64,000 nt of DNA from an uncultured Pirellula sp. (GTDB taxonomy: Bacteria; Planctomycetota; Planctomycetia; Pirellulales; Pirellulaceae). Below are positions 1-9,290 of the stretch, in pieces. The stretch is taken from assembly GCA_903930765.1 (NCBI GenBank), contig CAIYZV010000285.1:1-64000 (forward strand). The letters run 5' to 3'. The position numbers and the translations under genes are program-made. Within the stretch, counting starts at the first letter, position 1. Each line of letters starts with the position of its first letter. The notes beneath the pieces are model-generated. The model worked only from the letters and a program-made list of their open reading frames with translations. It was not told the DNA's origin and did not search any database.

Positions 1-1314
1 CGGATCGGAAGCGACCAGTCCGACGAGGGTGCTGTTCGTCAGGGACGCTATCAAGTCCTTGCACTGCTCTGTGCTTCAGCGGCGATCGCGTACATCCAAC
101 GTGCCGGACTCAGTGTGCCCGCGGTAGAAATCGCAAACGGCTTGGATTTTACAGACTTGGCGAGTGGCATGGGGGCGATTCAATCTGCATGGTATTTCGC
201 ATATGCGTTGATGCAGATTCCGGCAGGATGGTTGGCGGATCGGTTGGGGAGTCGAACTGCACTAGCCATTTTTTCGGTGGCGTGGTCGTTGGCTACTTTT
301 CTGAGCGCGTTTGCGACCGGTTTTTATTCGTTGTTGGTTTTATGGAGTTTGATGGGAGCCGCCCAAGCCGGTGCGTTTCCGTGTGCCGCAAAAGCGCTGG
401 GGCGAATTTTTCCGAATACCGAAAGGGCCCGTGCGACCGGATTGTTGGCCGCCGGAATGACCATTGGTGGAGCGATCGCGCCGGTGCTGGCGGCTGTTGT
501 TCTGGAGTGGCTTTCCCCATGGGCGGAGTTGTCGTTAGGGATTGCTCGATGGCGATTGTTGTTGGCTGCGTATGCAATCCCAGGCATTCTTTGGACCATG
601 CTTTTCTTATTCGTGATCCCATCGTTCAAGCTTCCATCGTATGACGCCGGAGAGAGTGGCAACTCGAGAAGTCGAGCGAATCATGCGGTGGACTGGTCGC
701 GAATGCTCCGCGACGTGCCGATGGTTTTGCTTTGTGCCCAGCAATTCTTTCGAGCGGCCGGGATGGTCTTTTTCATGACATGGTTTCCAGCATTTTTACA
801 AAAGACACGCGACGTGTCGCTTTTGGGTTCTGGTGTGCTGACAACTGTCGCGGGGATCGGTGCCGTCGTCGGCAGTCTAACAGGTGGCTTTTTCTCCGAT
901 TGGTTGCTCAAGAGGACGGGGAATTCACGGTTGAGCCGACAAGGGATCGCCGTGTTGGGGATGGGAAGTTGTTCGGTATTGATCGTACTTTCGTTCTTTG
1001 TGCAGGACGTCAATCAAAGCATTGCATTGATTACCTTGGGAGCGTTTTGTGCAACATTTGGTGGGGTGAGTGGGTATACGGTGGCGATCAGTTACGGTGG
1101 ACGGAATGTCGCGACGGTTTTTAGCACCATGAACATGTTCGGGAATATCGGGGCCGCATTATTCCCATTGACTGCGGGGTGGTTGGTAGCCGTTACGGGC
1201 AATTGGAATTTGATCCTCTTCTTTTTCGCCGGCGTCATGGCGATCGACGCCGTCTGCTGGGCATTTCTCAATCCGCAAGGAACCCTTTTTGGAGATGACG
1301 ATGGACGTAGTTAG
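1..1314 (+). CDS. MFS transporter, 5' end truncated by window edge
   Basis: Frame is open from base 1 (RIGSDQSDEGAVRQGRYQVLALLCASAAIAYIQRAGLSVPAVE...), continuous with the 399-aa ORF; hydrophobic helices and MFS-like ADRLGSR loop. Confidence 0.9.
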   Translation, partial: RIGSDQSDEGAVRQGRYQVLALLCASAAIAYIQRAGLSVPAVEIANGLDFTDLASGMGAIQSAWYFAYALMQIPAGWLADRLGSRTALAIFSVAWSLATFLSAFATGFYSLLVLWSLMGAAQAGAFPCAAKALGRIFPNTERARATGLLAAGMTIGGAIAPVLAAVVLEWLSPWAELSLGIARWRLLLAAYAIPGILWTMLFLFVIPSFKLPSYDAGESGNSRSRANHAVDWSRMLRDVPMVLLCAQQFFRAAGMVFFMTWFPAFLQKTRDVSLLGSGVLTTVAGIGAVVGSLTGGFFSDWLLKRTGNSRLSRQGIAVLGMGSCSVLIVLSFFVQDVNQSIALITLGAFCATFGGVSGYTVAISYGGRNVATVFSTMNMFGNIGAALFPLTAGWLVAVTGNWNLILFFFAGVMAIDAVCWAFLNPQGTLFGDDDGRS

Positions 1315-2746
1315 AACGCCCCAGGCTCGTTGCAGGGTTGCGGTTGCCAGGGGCGATATCACACCGCCGGTCGGTATTTATCATCGCATGTGGGGCGCAG
1401 CGCTTCATGACCGTGCGACCGGTGTGCATAGGCCACTTGAGGCGACGCTGCTGTGGATGGAGCCGGTGTCCGAGTCCCTCGGTAGTCCGCAATTGCTGTT
1501 GAGCCTGGATCATTGCATTCTGGATCGCCAGGAACTGCAGGCGATTCGAAAGTTGATTCATCAGAAGACAGGCGTTCAGTATGAAAGTATTTCGATAGCG
1601 CTCTCGCATACCCATGGCGCAGGTTGGATGTCGCGAACGCGCAGCGAATTGCCAGGGGGTGAGTTGCTCGGCCCGTATCTCGATGGATTGGCCGTGCAGA
1701 TGGGGGAACTTGCGGCGGAGGCCCAGCAGCGTGTTGGTCCAGCGTCGATCGTGTATGGAAGCGGGCGATGCGATTTGGCACGGCATCGTGACTACATGGA
1801 CGAGCAACGCCAGCAGTTCGTTTGCGGTTTTAATCCCAGCGGTAAATCGGACGATACCGTGATGCTGGCACGAATCCTCGACTCGAAAGGGAGCCCGCTC
1901 GCGACGGTAATTAATTATGCGTGCCACCCAACCACGTTGGCCTGGGACAATACCTTGATCAGTCCTGATTGGATTGGAGCTATGCGCGAGGTTATCCAGC
2001 GAGAGGAGGGGGGCCCTTGTTTGTTTTTGCAAGGAGCGTCCGGGGACCTGGGTCCGCGAGAGGGATTTGTCGGCGATACGGCAGTCGCCGATCGGAATGG
2101 TCGGCAAGTCGGCTACGCGGCGCTTTCGGCACTAGCAGCCATGCCACCTCCGGGTACGGAATATCGGTATGCAGGCCCGGTGATTTCGGGGACTGCGATC
2201 GGCACTTGGCGCCACGAATCGATACCCGAGGATGCCAAGGGAGCTTTGAATAAATGGCATTGGGAGACGCTGATGGTAGAGCTTCCTTACCGCCACGATC
2301 TACCAACGATCGAGCAGACGGTGGCAGAGCGAGAGCATTGGCTCGCGGAGGAGGGAAAGGCGCGCGAGGCTGGAGATGAGCAACGCCTTCGAGATTGCCG
2401 AGCGCAGGTGGAGCAGCGAACGAGGCAGTGGAACCGCTTGAACAACCTCGTCCCTGGAAGATCGTATCCCCTGGAAGTCCAATTGGGGATTGTGGGCGAG
2501 GCTGCCTGGGTCTTTGTCCCAGGCGAGCTCTATCAAGTCTTTCAAACAATGCTTCGCGAACGGTTTGCACCGACCCCAATCTTTGTGACAACACTCACCA
2601 ATGATTGGCAACCTGGATACATTCCGCCGGCGAATGGCTTTGGATATGGTATCTACCAAGAAGTCATCGCAGCTACATCGCCGGGCTGCCTGGAGTCACT
2701 CATGGAGTCAGTTTCTAGAAGATTAAGGGAGCTATTGCAACGTTAG
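1289..2746 (+). CDS. Neutral/alkaline ceramidase-like protein
   Basis: VAVARGDITPPVGIYHRMWG N-terminus, ALSHTHGAG, QGASGDLGPREGFVGD motifs; overlaps the MFS 3' end. Confidence 0.8.
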   Translation: MEMTMDVVRTPQARCRVAVARGDITPPVGIYHRMWGAALHDRATGVHRPLEATLLWMEPVSESLGSPQLLLSLDHCILDRQELQAIRKLIHQKTGVQYESISIALSHTHGAGWMSRTRSELPGGELLGPYLDGLAVQMGELAAEAQQRVGPASIVYGSGRCDLARHRDYMDEQRQQFVCGFNPSGKSDDTVMLARILDSKGSPLATVINYACHPTTLAWDNTLISPDWIGAMREVIQREEGGPCLFLQGASGDLGPREGFVGDTAVADRNGRQVGYAALSALAAMPPPGTEYRYAGPVISGTAIGTWRHESIPEDAKGALNKWHWETLMVELPYRHDLPTIEQTVAEREHWLAEEGKAREAGDEQRLRDCRAQVEQRTRQWNRLNNLVPGRSYPLEVQLGIVGEAAWVFVPGELYQVFQTMLRERFAPTPIFVTTLTNDWQPGYIPPANGFGYGIYQEVIAATSPGCLESLMESVSRRLRELLQR

Positions 2747-2757
2747 CGGCTCAACGT

Positions 2758-4170
2758 TTAAAGGGTGCTGATGGGGCGATCGAAACTGGGAGCGAAGCGT
2801 TTGCGGAGGATGTACACGATCAGACCTGAGCCCACGACCCCGAGGCTCCACAGGAGGGATTGTCGGTCCGCGGTCGCCAAGACAAAGATCCAACCGACGG
2901 CTGCGATGAGGCTGGGTATTGGGTAAAGCCACATTCGAAATGGAAAGTGAATGTCCGGTCGGGTGGTGCGTGCGATGTGCAAGGCTAGTATTTGCCCTAA
3001 GAACTGGACAACGATTCGTACGCACACGGCGGCGCTGATGACAGTTCCCAAGTCTAGGAAGCAGAAGACGGAAGTAAGTCCCGCCAATGCAAACAGAGAA
3101 GCCCATGGGTACCGACCGCTAGGATGCAATTTGCCAAACACCGGAAAGAAGTCTCCTTGCTTGGCTGCGGCATAGGGGATCCGTGAATAGCCCAGAGTGA
3201 TTGCAAACATGCATGCCAACGCGGTCCATAGGATTAACCACGTAAAGAGTACCGCCCAGCTTCGTCCGTAAAGCGTTTCCATAAAATCCGCCGCGATGTT
3301 TTTGGACTCCATAGCGATTTGCCAAGGTACTACAGCGATGATGCAAATATTCATCGTCAGGTAAATCAAGGCGATGATTATTACGGATCCCATCACGGCC
3401 CTAGGTATGGTTTTCGCGGGCTCGCGGACCTCGTCACCTAAATGGCAAACGTTGTAGTAACCAAGGTAGTCATAGATCGCGATCAGCATGGCTGCGCCTA
3501 GGCCGGTCGCGAATTTCTGATCAAGTTGAAATGCGTTTGGCGGAAATATGATTTTGCTGAGTTCTAGATTGAAAAGACCGCTGACGATGACGATAGCGAC
3601 GGTGAGCAAGGTTCCCGCCGTCATCACGACCGAGATCCAACCGATGCTATGGATCTTTCTGCATAGGAGTAATGTGATCAAGCAAACGGCGATGACACCG
3701 ATCCAGCGAGTCCCACCGGGAATGTTCTCAAAGTTGCTGGCCAGCCCAGGCATCGCGTACTCCAGGTAACTGAGAGCTCCGATGTAGCCGGATGCCATCT
3801 CCATCGCGCCGCTGACCATGAATTGCCAGATGAAAAGAAAGGGCAGGACTCTCCCCCAAGGATAAACGCTGTAGATTCGTTTTAGGAAATGGTACGTTCC
3901 ACCGCTGCCGGGGATGGCGGCTCCGAGTTCACTCCAGATCAATCCATCGCAAAGGACTAAGATCGCAGCTAATACCCACGCAATCATCGCTTGCGGGCCT
4001 GACATAGCAGCGATGAAGCTTGGGATCGTAATGAAAGGACCGATGCCAACCATGTTGGCGATATTCAATCCAGTGGCTTGGACCAAGCCTAACCCACGAT
4101 CCATCTCCTGAGGCTGGACCGCATGCGATTGATCGGAAGGAACCGATTGAGGCAAAGGTTGAACGTCCAT
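2758..4170 (-). CDS. APC-family amino acid permease
   Basis: 470 aa, about 12 hydrophobic segments, GLVQATGLNIANMVGIGPFITIPSFI N-terminal APC signature. Confidence 0.9.
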   Translation of the reverse strand: MDVQPLPQSVPSDQSHAVQPQEMDRGLGLVQATGLNIANMVGIGPFITIPSFIAAMSGPQAMIAWVLAAILVLCDGLIWSELGAAIPGSGGTYHFLKRIYSVYPWGRVLPFLFIWQFMVSGAMEMASGYIGALSYLEYAMPGLASNFENIPGGTRWIGVIAVCLITLLLCRKIHSIGWISVVMTAGTLLTVAIVIVSGLFNLELSKIIFPPNAFQLDQKFATGLGAAMLIAIYDYLGYYNVCHLGDEVREPAKTIPRAVMGSVIIIALIYLTMNICIIAVVPWQIAMESKNIAADFMETLYGRSWAVLFTWLILWTALACMFAITLGYSRIPYAAAKQGDFFPVFGKLHPSGRYPWASLFALAGLTSVFCFLDLGTVISAAVCVRIVVQFLGQILALHIARTTRPDIHFPFRMWLYPIPSLIAAVGWIFVLATADRQSLLWSLGVVGSGLIVYILRKRFAPSFDRPISTL

Positions 4171-4297
4171 CGATTAGCGGTACCTTTCAGTAAACTCAAT
4201 CAGCCTATCGTGGATGCTCTTAAGAGTTCCACCTAACTTGCAATGGGACTTCGCGAATTCCCCACCTAAAAGCCCGTTGAACAACGATCGAAATTGA

Positions 4298-4369
4298 AGC
4301 GGTTTAGCGCGAGCTACCCGGTTTCTCCTAAACCAACGAAACTTACCGGACGGCTCGCGCCGTTCCGCT
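4298..4369. repeat. Imperfect inverted repeat (about 24-nt arms) followed by T-rich tract
   Basis: AGCGGTTTAGCGCGAGCTACCCGG ... CCGGACGGCTCGCGCCGTTCCGCT; arms share AGCGG, GCGCGAGC and CGG blocks. Confidence 0.55.
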
Positions 4370-4400
4370 TCGGTTTTTCAACATGCTGCTAGCTTGTCGT

Positions 4401-4418
4401 GGATCTTGCTGAAGATCC
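4401..4418. other. Perfect 7-bp stem, 4-nt loop hairpin
   Basis: GGATCTT-GCTG-AAGATCC. Confidence 0.6.
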
Positions 4419-5522
4419 TAACCGGCTTGTTGCGGCTTCTGCAAGATTTCCTGCACGAACTGCCTTGGATCTCGTCATGAAAAATCGTGGTTATCACTGC
4501 GGCGACTGGGTGAAGCCATTCCTAGTGTCACCGATTGAAATCATGCAAGGATAGGTTTAACAACATTGCCGGCTATATCGGTCAAACGATAATCGCGACC
4601 GCCGTGTCGGTAGGTCAGTTTGGTGTGATCCAAACCCATTAGGTGCAGAATGGTTGCGTGCAAATCATGGATATGAACTTTGTCTTGCATCGCCCGGAAA
4701 CCGAAATCGTCTGTTGCACCATACGCCATACCGCCGCGGGCTTGTTGATACGTTGCCGATAAAAGGATTTCCCGATGAAGCCACTTTAGTGACCAGTCGT
4801 GCTCCATGAAGCGATACGCTAGATCGTCCAAAAGTTCGGGGTGGGTTGGCCGTTCGCCTTGTCGCCCGAAGTCGCTTGGTGTCTCGACCAATCCACGACC
4901 GAAGTGATGCCTCCAAACACGATTGACGATGACGCGAGCGACGAGGTCTTTGGAATCCGAAGTGATCGAAAGAGCCAAATCCAACCGGCCGCTCCCGGAG
5001 TCCCATGCCTTGGTCGCTCCTTCCGAGCGTGCCAGGACAGATACGAAGCGTCGCGGAACTGGCGGACCCAACTTATTCGGGTTGCCTCGGATCTCGAGCG
5101 AGGCATCTCGCATGTCAGACTCATAGACAATTTTGCTGCCGTGGGTTCCATCAGCCTGTCGGACTTCGAGGCGACAGTCTCGTACGCCTGGACGGCTGCA
5201 GTTTGAGATTCGCTGGGCATGGGGGCGCCGCGTTGTATCCACTGCTCGAGCTTGGCGATGAAAGCATCCGGCAATTTTCCTTTCGGTGGCATTGCAGAGT
5301 TTGGGTCTTTGTAACGGACCACTTGGATGAGCATGCTTTCATCGGGCTTTGAGGAAACCAAAGCCGGTCCGCTGTCTCCTCCGGTGCGAATGTGGCCAGG
5401 GGTGTCTAGCCGAAGGCCGCCTTGCAGAGGTTTTGAGCTTGCCGAGTGGCATTCGTAGCAGTGTTCTGCGAGCAAGGGGCGTATCTGCTGTTCAAAGAAT
5501 GCGATTCCTTCTGCAGGGTCGC

Positions 5523-5563
5523 TGGGAGGAACATAGTCGCTGGCAGGAACATAGTCGCTGGCG
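5523..5563. repeat. 18-bp tandem repeat (about 2.3 copies)
   Basis: GGAACATAGTCGCTGGC(A/G) repeated at 5528 and 5546; encodes PASDYV PASDYV. Confidence 0.85.
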
Positions 5564-5644
5564 GGAATCTGCGTGGTTTCGCTGCCGTTGCTTGCGATGA
5601 CAGCTTGGCTTGATGTTTGCTGGGTGTCTTGTGCTGGCGTTTGG

Positions 5645-5668
5645 CTGAACAGGCAACTGAACAGGCAA
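5645..5668. repeat. 12-bp perfect tandem duplication
   Basis: CTGAACAGGCAA x2; CLFS CLFS in the signal-peptide region. Confidence 0.8.
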
Positions 5669-6033
5669 AGTGGGAGCCAAAACGCCGACAGCCGAAAATA
5701 CAGGTAGGGCCGCATGCGATTGTCCTGATGGGGTGGGAGCGTTCGAATGTAGCCCTTAAACATGTCGAAAGCAACTGGCATTGTGAGAAAGCTCAAGCTT
5801 TGCGCGGATTGTTTACTTTGGGGAGGAACGGGCTAGGTATGGGTTCGGGATCGTTACAGTTACCGTACCTACCGTTACCCACATGGGTGCGGAACACACC
5901 GACGCGGAGACCGTGTCGAGCAACGAATATTTTGATCTGTGCAAAAGGTCCCGTGATTTACGCGTCGCGATCGGTTAGGATATCAGCGGGTGCTTTTCGA
6001 TACTTGCATCGGTACCACATGTGCAGGAAATAA

Positions 6034-6669
6034 ATGTCCAACGCCAATATTTCTTCCAGCACTTCTGCGAACCATTCGGTCGGGAGTTCCAAGCCTGTTA
6101 CGGACATGCTTTGGAACCGGGACTCCGATGCGCTTGAAAAATTGATCGAGTGGTATCGCCCGCTCCTGCGTGAGATCGCGGAGGGGATGTTGGGGAAGAT
6201 GCTCGCGGCGAAAGTGGATGCGTCGGATATTGTTCAAGATACCCTCGATGGTATTTCGAGTGGCTTCAAGAATCATAACCTGCAAAACCGAAGCGAGTGG
6301 AAAGGGTATTTGCGCCGCGTATTAGCTCGTCGCGTGGCCGATGTTCGGCAGCATTTCCTCAGAACTCGGAAACGCGATATCCGTCGTGAGCAAATCGATG
6401 TCCAGCATGAAGCGATCATACAATCCGTTGTGGATCCCCGAGCGGAATCTCCCTTGGACAAGTTGATCAGCGACGAGTTTGCCCATAAGGCTATCCATGC
6501 ATTTAAGCGACTACCGAAAGAATTGCGCAAGGTTTTGCGCTGGCGATTCCGGAAGGAGATGACGTATGAGGAAATCGGCAATCGTGTCGGGCGCACCCCT
6601 GATGCCGTGCGAATGTTAGTCAATCGCTGTGTCCTCGCGATTCGAAAGGAAATCGAACGAAATGAGTAG
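6034..6669 (+). CDS. ECF-subfamily RNA polymerase sigma factor
   Basis: 211 aa; region 2 (DASDIVQDTLDGISSGF) and region 4 HTH (LRWRFRKEMTYEEIGNRVGRTPDAVRMLVNRCV). Confidence 0.92.
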   Translation: MSNANISSSTSANHSVGSSKPVTDMLWNRDSDALEKLIEWYRPLLREIAEGMLGKMLAAKVDASDIVQDTLDGISSGFKNHNLQNRSEWKGYLRRVLARRVADVRQHFLRTRKRDIRREQIDVQHEAIIQSVVDPRAESPLDKLISDEFAHKAIHAFKRLPKELRKVLRWRFRKEMTYEEIGNRVGRTPDAVRMLVNRCVLAIRKEIERNE

Positions 6670-9058
6670 TTCCTCGAACGCCAACGTGGACGAGATCCAA
6701 CGCATCTGTGAGTGGATGGACCATTCCGACTGGAATGTGCTGGACCGAGGGTTGGATTCCAAGCGAGATATTGAGTTTTGCACCAAGCTATTGCAGCAGA
6801 CATCGCTCATCGAGATCACAAGCTTTGGTGTGAATGCATCTTCGACAAGCCCTCCTGACTGGACGGGTGGCGATCAAGAAGGGTTCATCGAAGATACGCA
6901 AAGGACCGTTGTGCCGGAGACGACGTCGATCGCGCAACGCTTTACCAATCCGAAGTTGATTGGGACAGGTGCTTACGGCATTATCTTTTCTGCGCTCGAC
7001 ACGAAGTTTCAGATGCCCGTGGCGCTGAAGTTTCTGCGTCCTTCCAAGTCGGATTCGGCGGACACCCGGAACCGTTTTTTTGGTGAGGCTCAAACGACAG
7101 CCCGACTTTCCCATCCGGGCATCATCCGTATTTACGATACCGGAAAATTGGAGGGCCTTCCCTTCATCACCTCGGAGCTTGCGGATTCGGGGCCGCTGAC
7201 CAAATGGCTGAAAGCGAGGAACCAGTTGCTGTCAATGCGCGAAGCGGCCAGCATGGTGGCGCAGGTTGCCGAAGCGATCCAGTACGCGCATTCGCGTCTG
7301 ACTCTCCATCGAGATATTAAGCCGAGCAATATTTTGTTGGTGAAGGGTGCTTCGAAGGATACGGAGGGTTTGGGAGTCCGGCCGGTCGTCACGGATTTCG
7401 GTCTGTCGAAGCGATTGGAACCGATCCTCGGGCGCGACCACACGCACGATGGATTGGTGATCGGGACGGTGCGTTATATGTCCCCCGAACAAGCCCGCGG
7501 GGATATTCGTTCCATCGGTACCACTTCTGATATCTATTCATTAGGAGTTGTCCTCTACGAACTGTTGGCGGGAGTCGTCCCATTCGATAACGCTCAGGAT
7601 CGTGTGGTGCAATCGATGGTCATCCATGCTGAGGTGCCGTCGCCATGGATCCACAGGCCGAGTGTTCCTCGAGACCTCGAAGCGATCACAATGAAGTGTC
7701 TGCGGAAAAATCCAGCGGATCGTTACCAAACGGCGCAGGAGCTAGCGACCGATTTGCGCAGGTTTTTGAATGGTGAGTCGGTGGCGGCACGCAAGTCGAC
7801 GCCGCTTCGGAATCTTGTGCGCACGGTGAGAAAATACCCTTTGGTTGCTGGTCTGATGGTCTTGTTGTTTGGGATAAGTACCATGGCGGCGTTGGTTATC
7901 CAACGTTCACGGAAACTGGAGAGAGAGACCTCGGATTGGGCACTTGAAAACATAGCTCGTGTGGGAAGTACCTTTGGTGACCGTATTCTTGAAGGGAATC
8001 GTGTAACGGCAACGAACCTTTTGGAAATCCTGGAGCCGGAGATCCAATTCCTCGGCAATCAAGTGGAACGAGGGGAGCAAACCCCTAGGATCCTCCAAAC
8101 GCTATCTGTTTTACGGCATTATGCGTCGATCAGCTACTCGTCCACCGGAGAGTTCCGACAAGCGTATGAGCAGCGGTTGAAAGTCATCGAAATCCAGGAG
8201 CGTCTGCTGTCGCTTCGGCCCAACAACTCCGCCCGACTCCGGTTTCAGATGGCCCACTCGTACTATTGGTTGGCCAGTCTTAGCCTGAAAATGTTAGTCG
8301 ACAGTGGGCTTAAAACCCAGCCGCCTGACGCTCTCCTCGAACAAGGGCTTGCGATCACCGGGGAGCTATTGAAGGCGAAACCGGACGATGTCGATGTGGC
8401 GGATTTGGAAAATGCCATGAGATATGAAATGGGGACCTATTTTCAACAGGTGCGTCGGTATGAAGAAGCCTGCAATACCTACGACCGGGTCATTCGCGAT
8501 TCGACGACTCTCGCCAAACACCATCGGGATCGGCCGTTGCTCGCGGCGTATGCCATGAGGTGTTATAACCACAGCGCGGATATCTGCGAATTGCAAGGGG
8601 AGTATTCGACTGCCAAGGAGTGCTATCGTTCGGCCAAGGCGTTCGTAAAAGACATATACCAAGACGCTTGGGACCAGAGGTGGACCGTCCGTGATATCGC
8701 AGACCTGTATGCCCAATCGGTACGATTTCTCGCGCGTCGCGAGGAGTTCAAGGAATTGCTGGACGAAACGAGGGAGTGCGAAGACTGGTTTTCCGGAAAT
8801 AGAGGATATTTGTTGGGTGAAAAAGAAGGTTGCCTTCAGTCACCTGAGGCCTTTGACTATTGGGTGTTGGCATATCGCAGGTTAGCCGCCCAGCGTCTAA
8901 GTGACGACGTTGAAGTCCAGCGGATTACGCATCGAATGGAGTACTTGGCACGGATTGTCCGAGGACAATCGATTGATCTGACGAGCATCCGGGAATGTCT
9001 CGCTGAAGATAGTATCGCAACGCCTGAATTGGATGCCGATGATCGTCGTGGAAATTAA
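6662..9058 (+). CDS. Ser/Thr protein kinase with TM segment and C-terminal helical/TPR-like region
   Basis: VALKFLRP, LHRDIKPSNILL, VTDFGLSKR motifs; TM helix YPLVAGLMVLLFGISTMAALVI; ATG overlaps sigma gene stop (ATGAGTAG). Confidence 0.93.
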   Translation: MSSSSNANVDEIQRICEWMDHSDWNVLDRGLDSKRDIEFCTKLLQQTSLIEITSFGVNASSTSPPDWTGGDQEGFIEDTQRTVVPETTSIAQRFTNPKLIGTGAYGIIFSALDTKFQMPVALKFLRPSKSDSADTRNRFFGEAQTTARLSHPGIIRIYDTGKLEGLPFITSELADSGPLTKWLKARNQLLSMREAASMVAQVAEAIQYAHSRLTLHRDIKPSNILLVKGASKDTEGLGVRPVVTDFGLSKRLEPILGRDHTHDGLVIGTVRYMSPEQARGDIRSIGTTSDIYSLGVVLYELLAGVVPFDNAQDRVVQSMVIHAEVPSPWIHRPSVPRDLEAITMKCLRKNPADRYQTAQELATDLRRFLNGESVAARKSTPLRNLVRTVRKYPLVAGLMVLLFGISTMAALVIQRSRKLERETSDWALENIARVGSTFGDRILEGNRVTATNLLEILEPEIQFLGNQVERGEQTPRILQTLSVLRHYASISYSSTGEFRQAYEQRLKVIEIQERLLSLRPNNSARLRFQMAHSYYWLASLSLKMLVDSGLKTQPPDALLEQGLAITGELLKAKPDDVDVADLENAMRYEMGTYFQQVRRYEEACNTYDRVIRDSTTLAKHHRDRPLLAAYAMRCYNHSADICELQGEYSTAKECYRSAKAFVKDIYQDAWDQRWTVRDIADLYAQSVRFLARREEFKELLDETRECEDWFSGNRGYLLGEKEGCLQSPEAFDYWVLAYRRLAAQRLSDDVEVQRITHRMEYLARIVRGQSIDLTSIRECLAEDSIATPELDADDRRGN

Positions 9059-9290
9059 TGGATGGCGTTCAGGATGCCTTAGAAACAATGGCCCTGGGCG
9101 ACGATGACCCGAGGTTGAATAAGATCACTTCGGAAACAGAACGCCAGCTCGATGATGCCGTTTCGAATCTTGGTGCCTGTATGTCTTGTAATTGGACACC
9201 GGACACAGTATTCTCGGACATTCGGACTCTTAAATCGAGCCCCCCTCCCAGCAAGGTTAACTTTGCTCCCGCCTTCCCAACCAATGGTCT

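Larger units (their letters stand above)
4541..5796 (-). pseudogene. Collapsed PSCyt1/PSD1 + DUF1501 relic (two internal deletions and a frameshift)
   Basis: N-terminal PSCyt1 with HCYECH; frameshift to PSD1 C-terminal half ([40 protein letters not shown]...LSATYQQA), then directly to DUF1501 C-terminus ([64 protein letters not shown]). Confidence 0.9.

Noticed and set aside
1268-2107. 279-aa minus-strand ORF antisense to the ceramidase-like gene
   Set aside because: No recognisable motifs; the plus-strand gene has clear family signatures.
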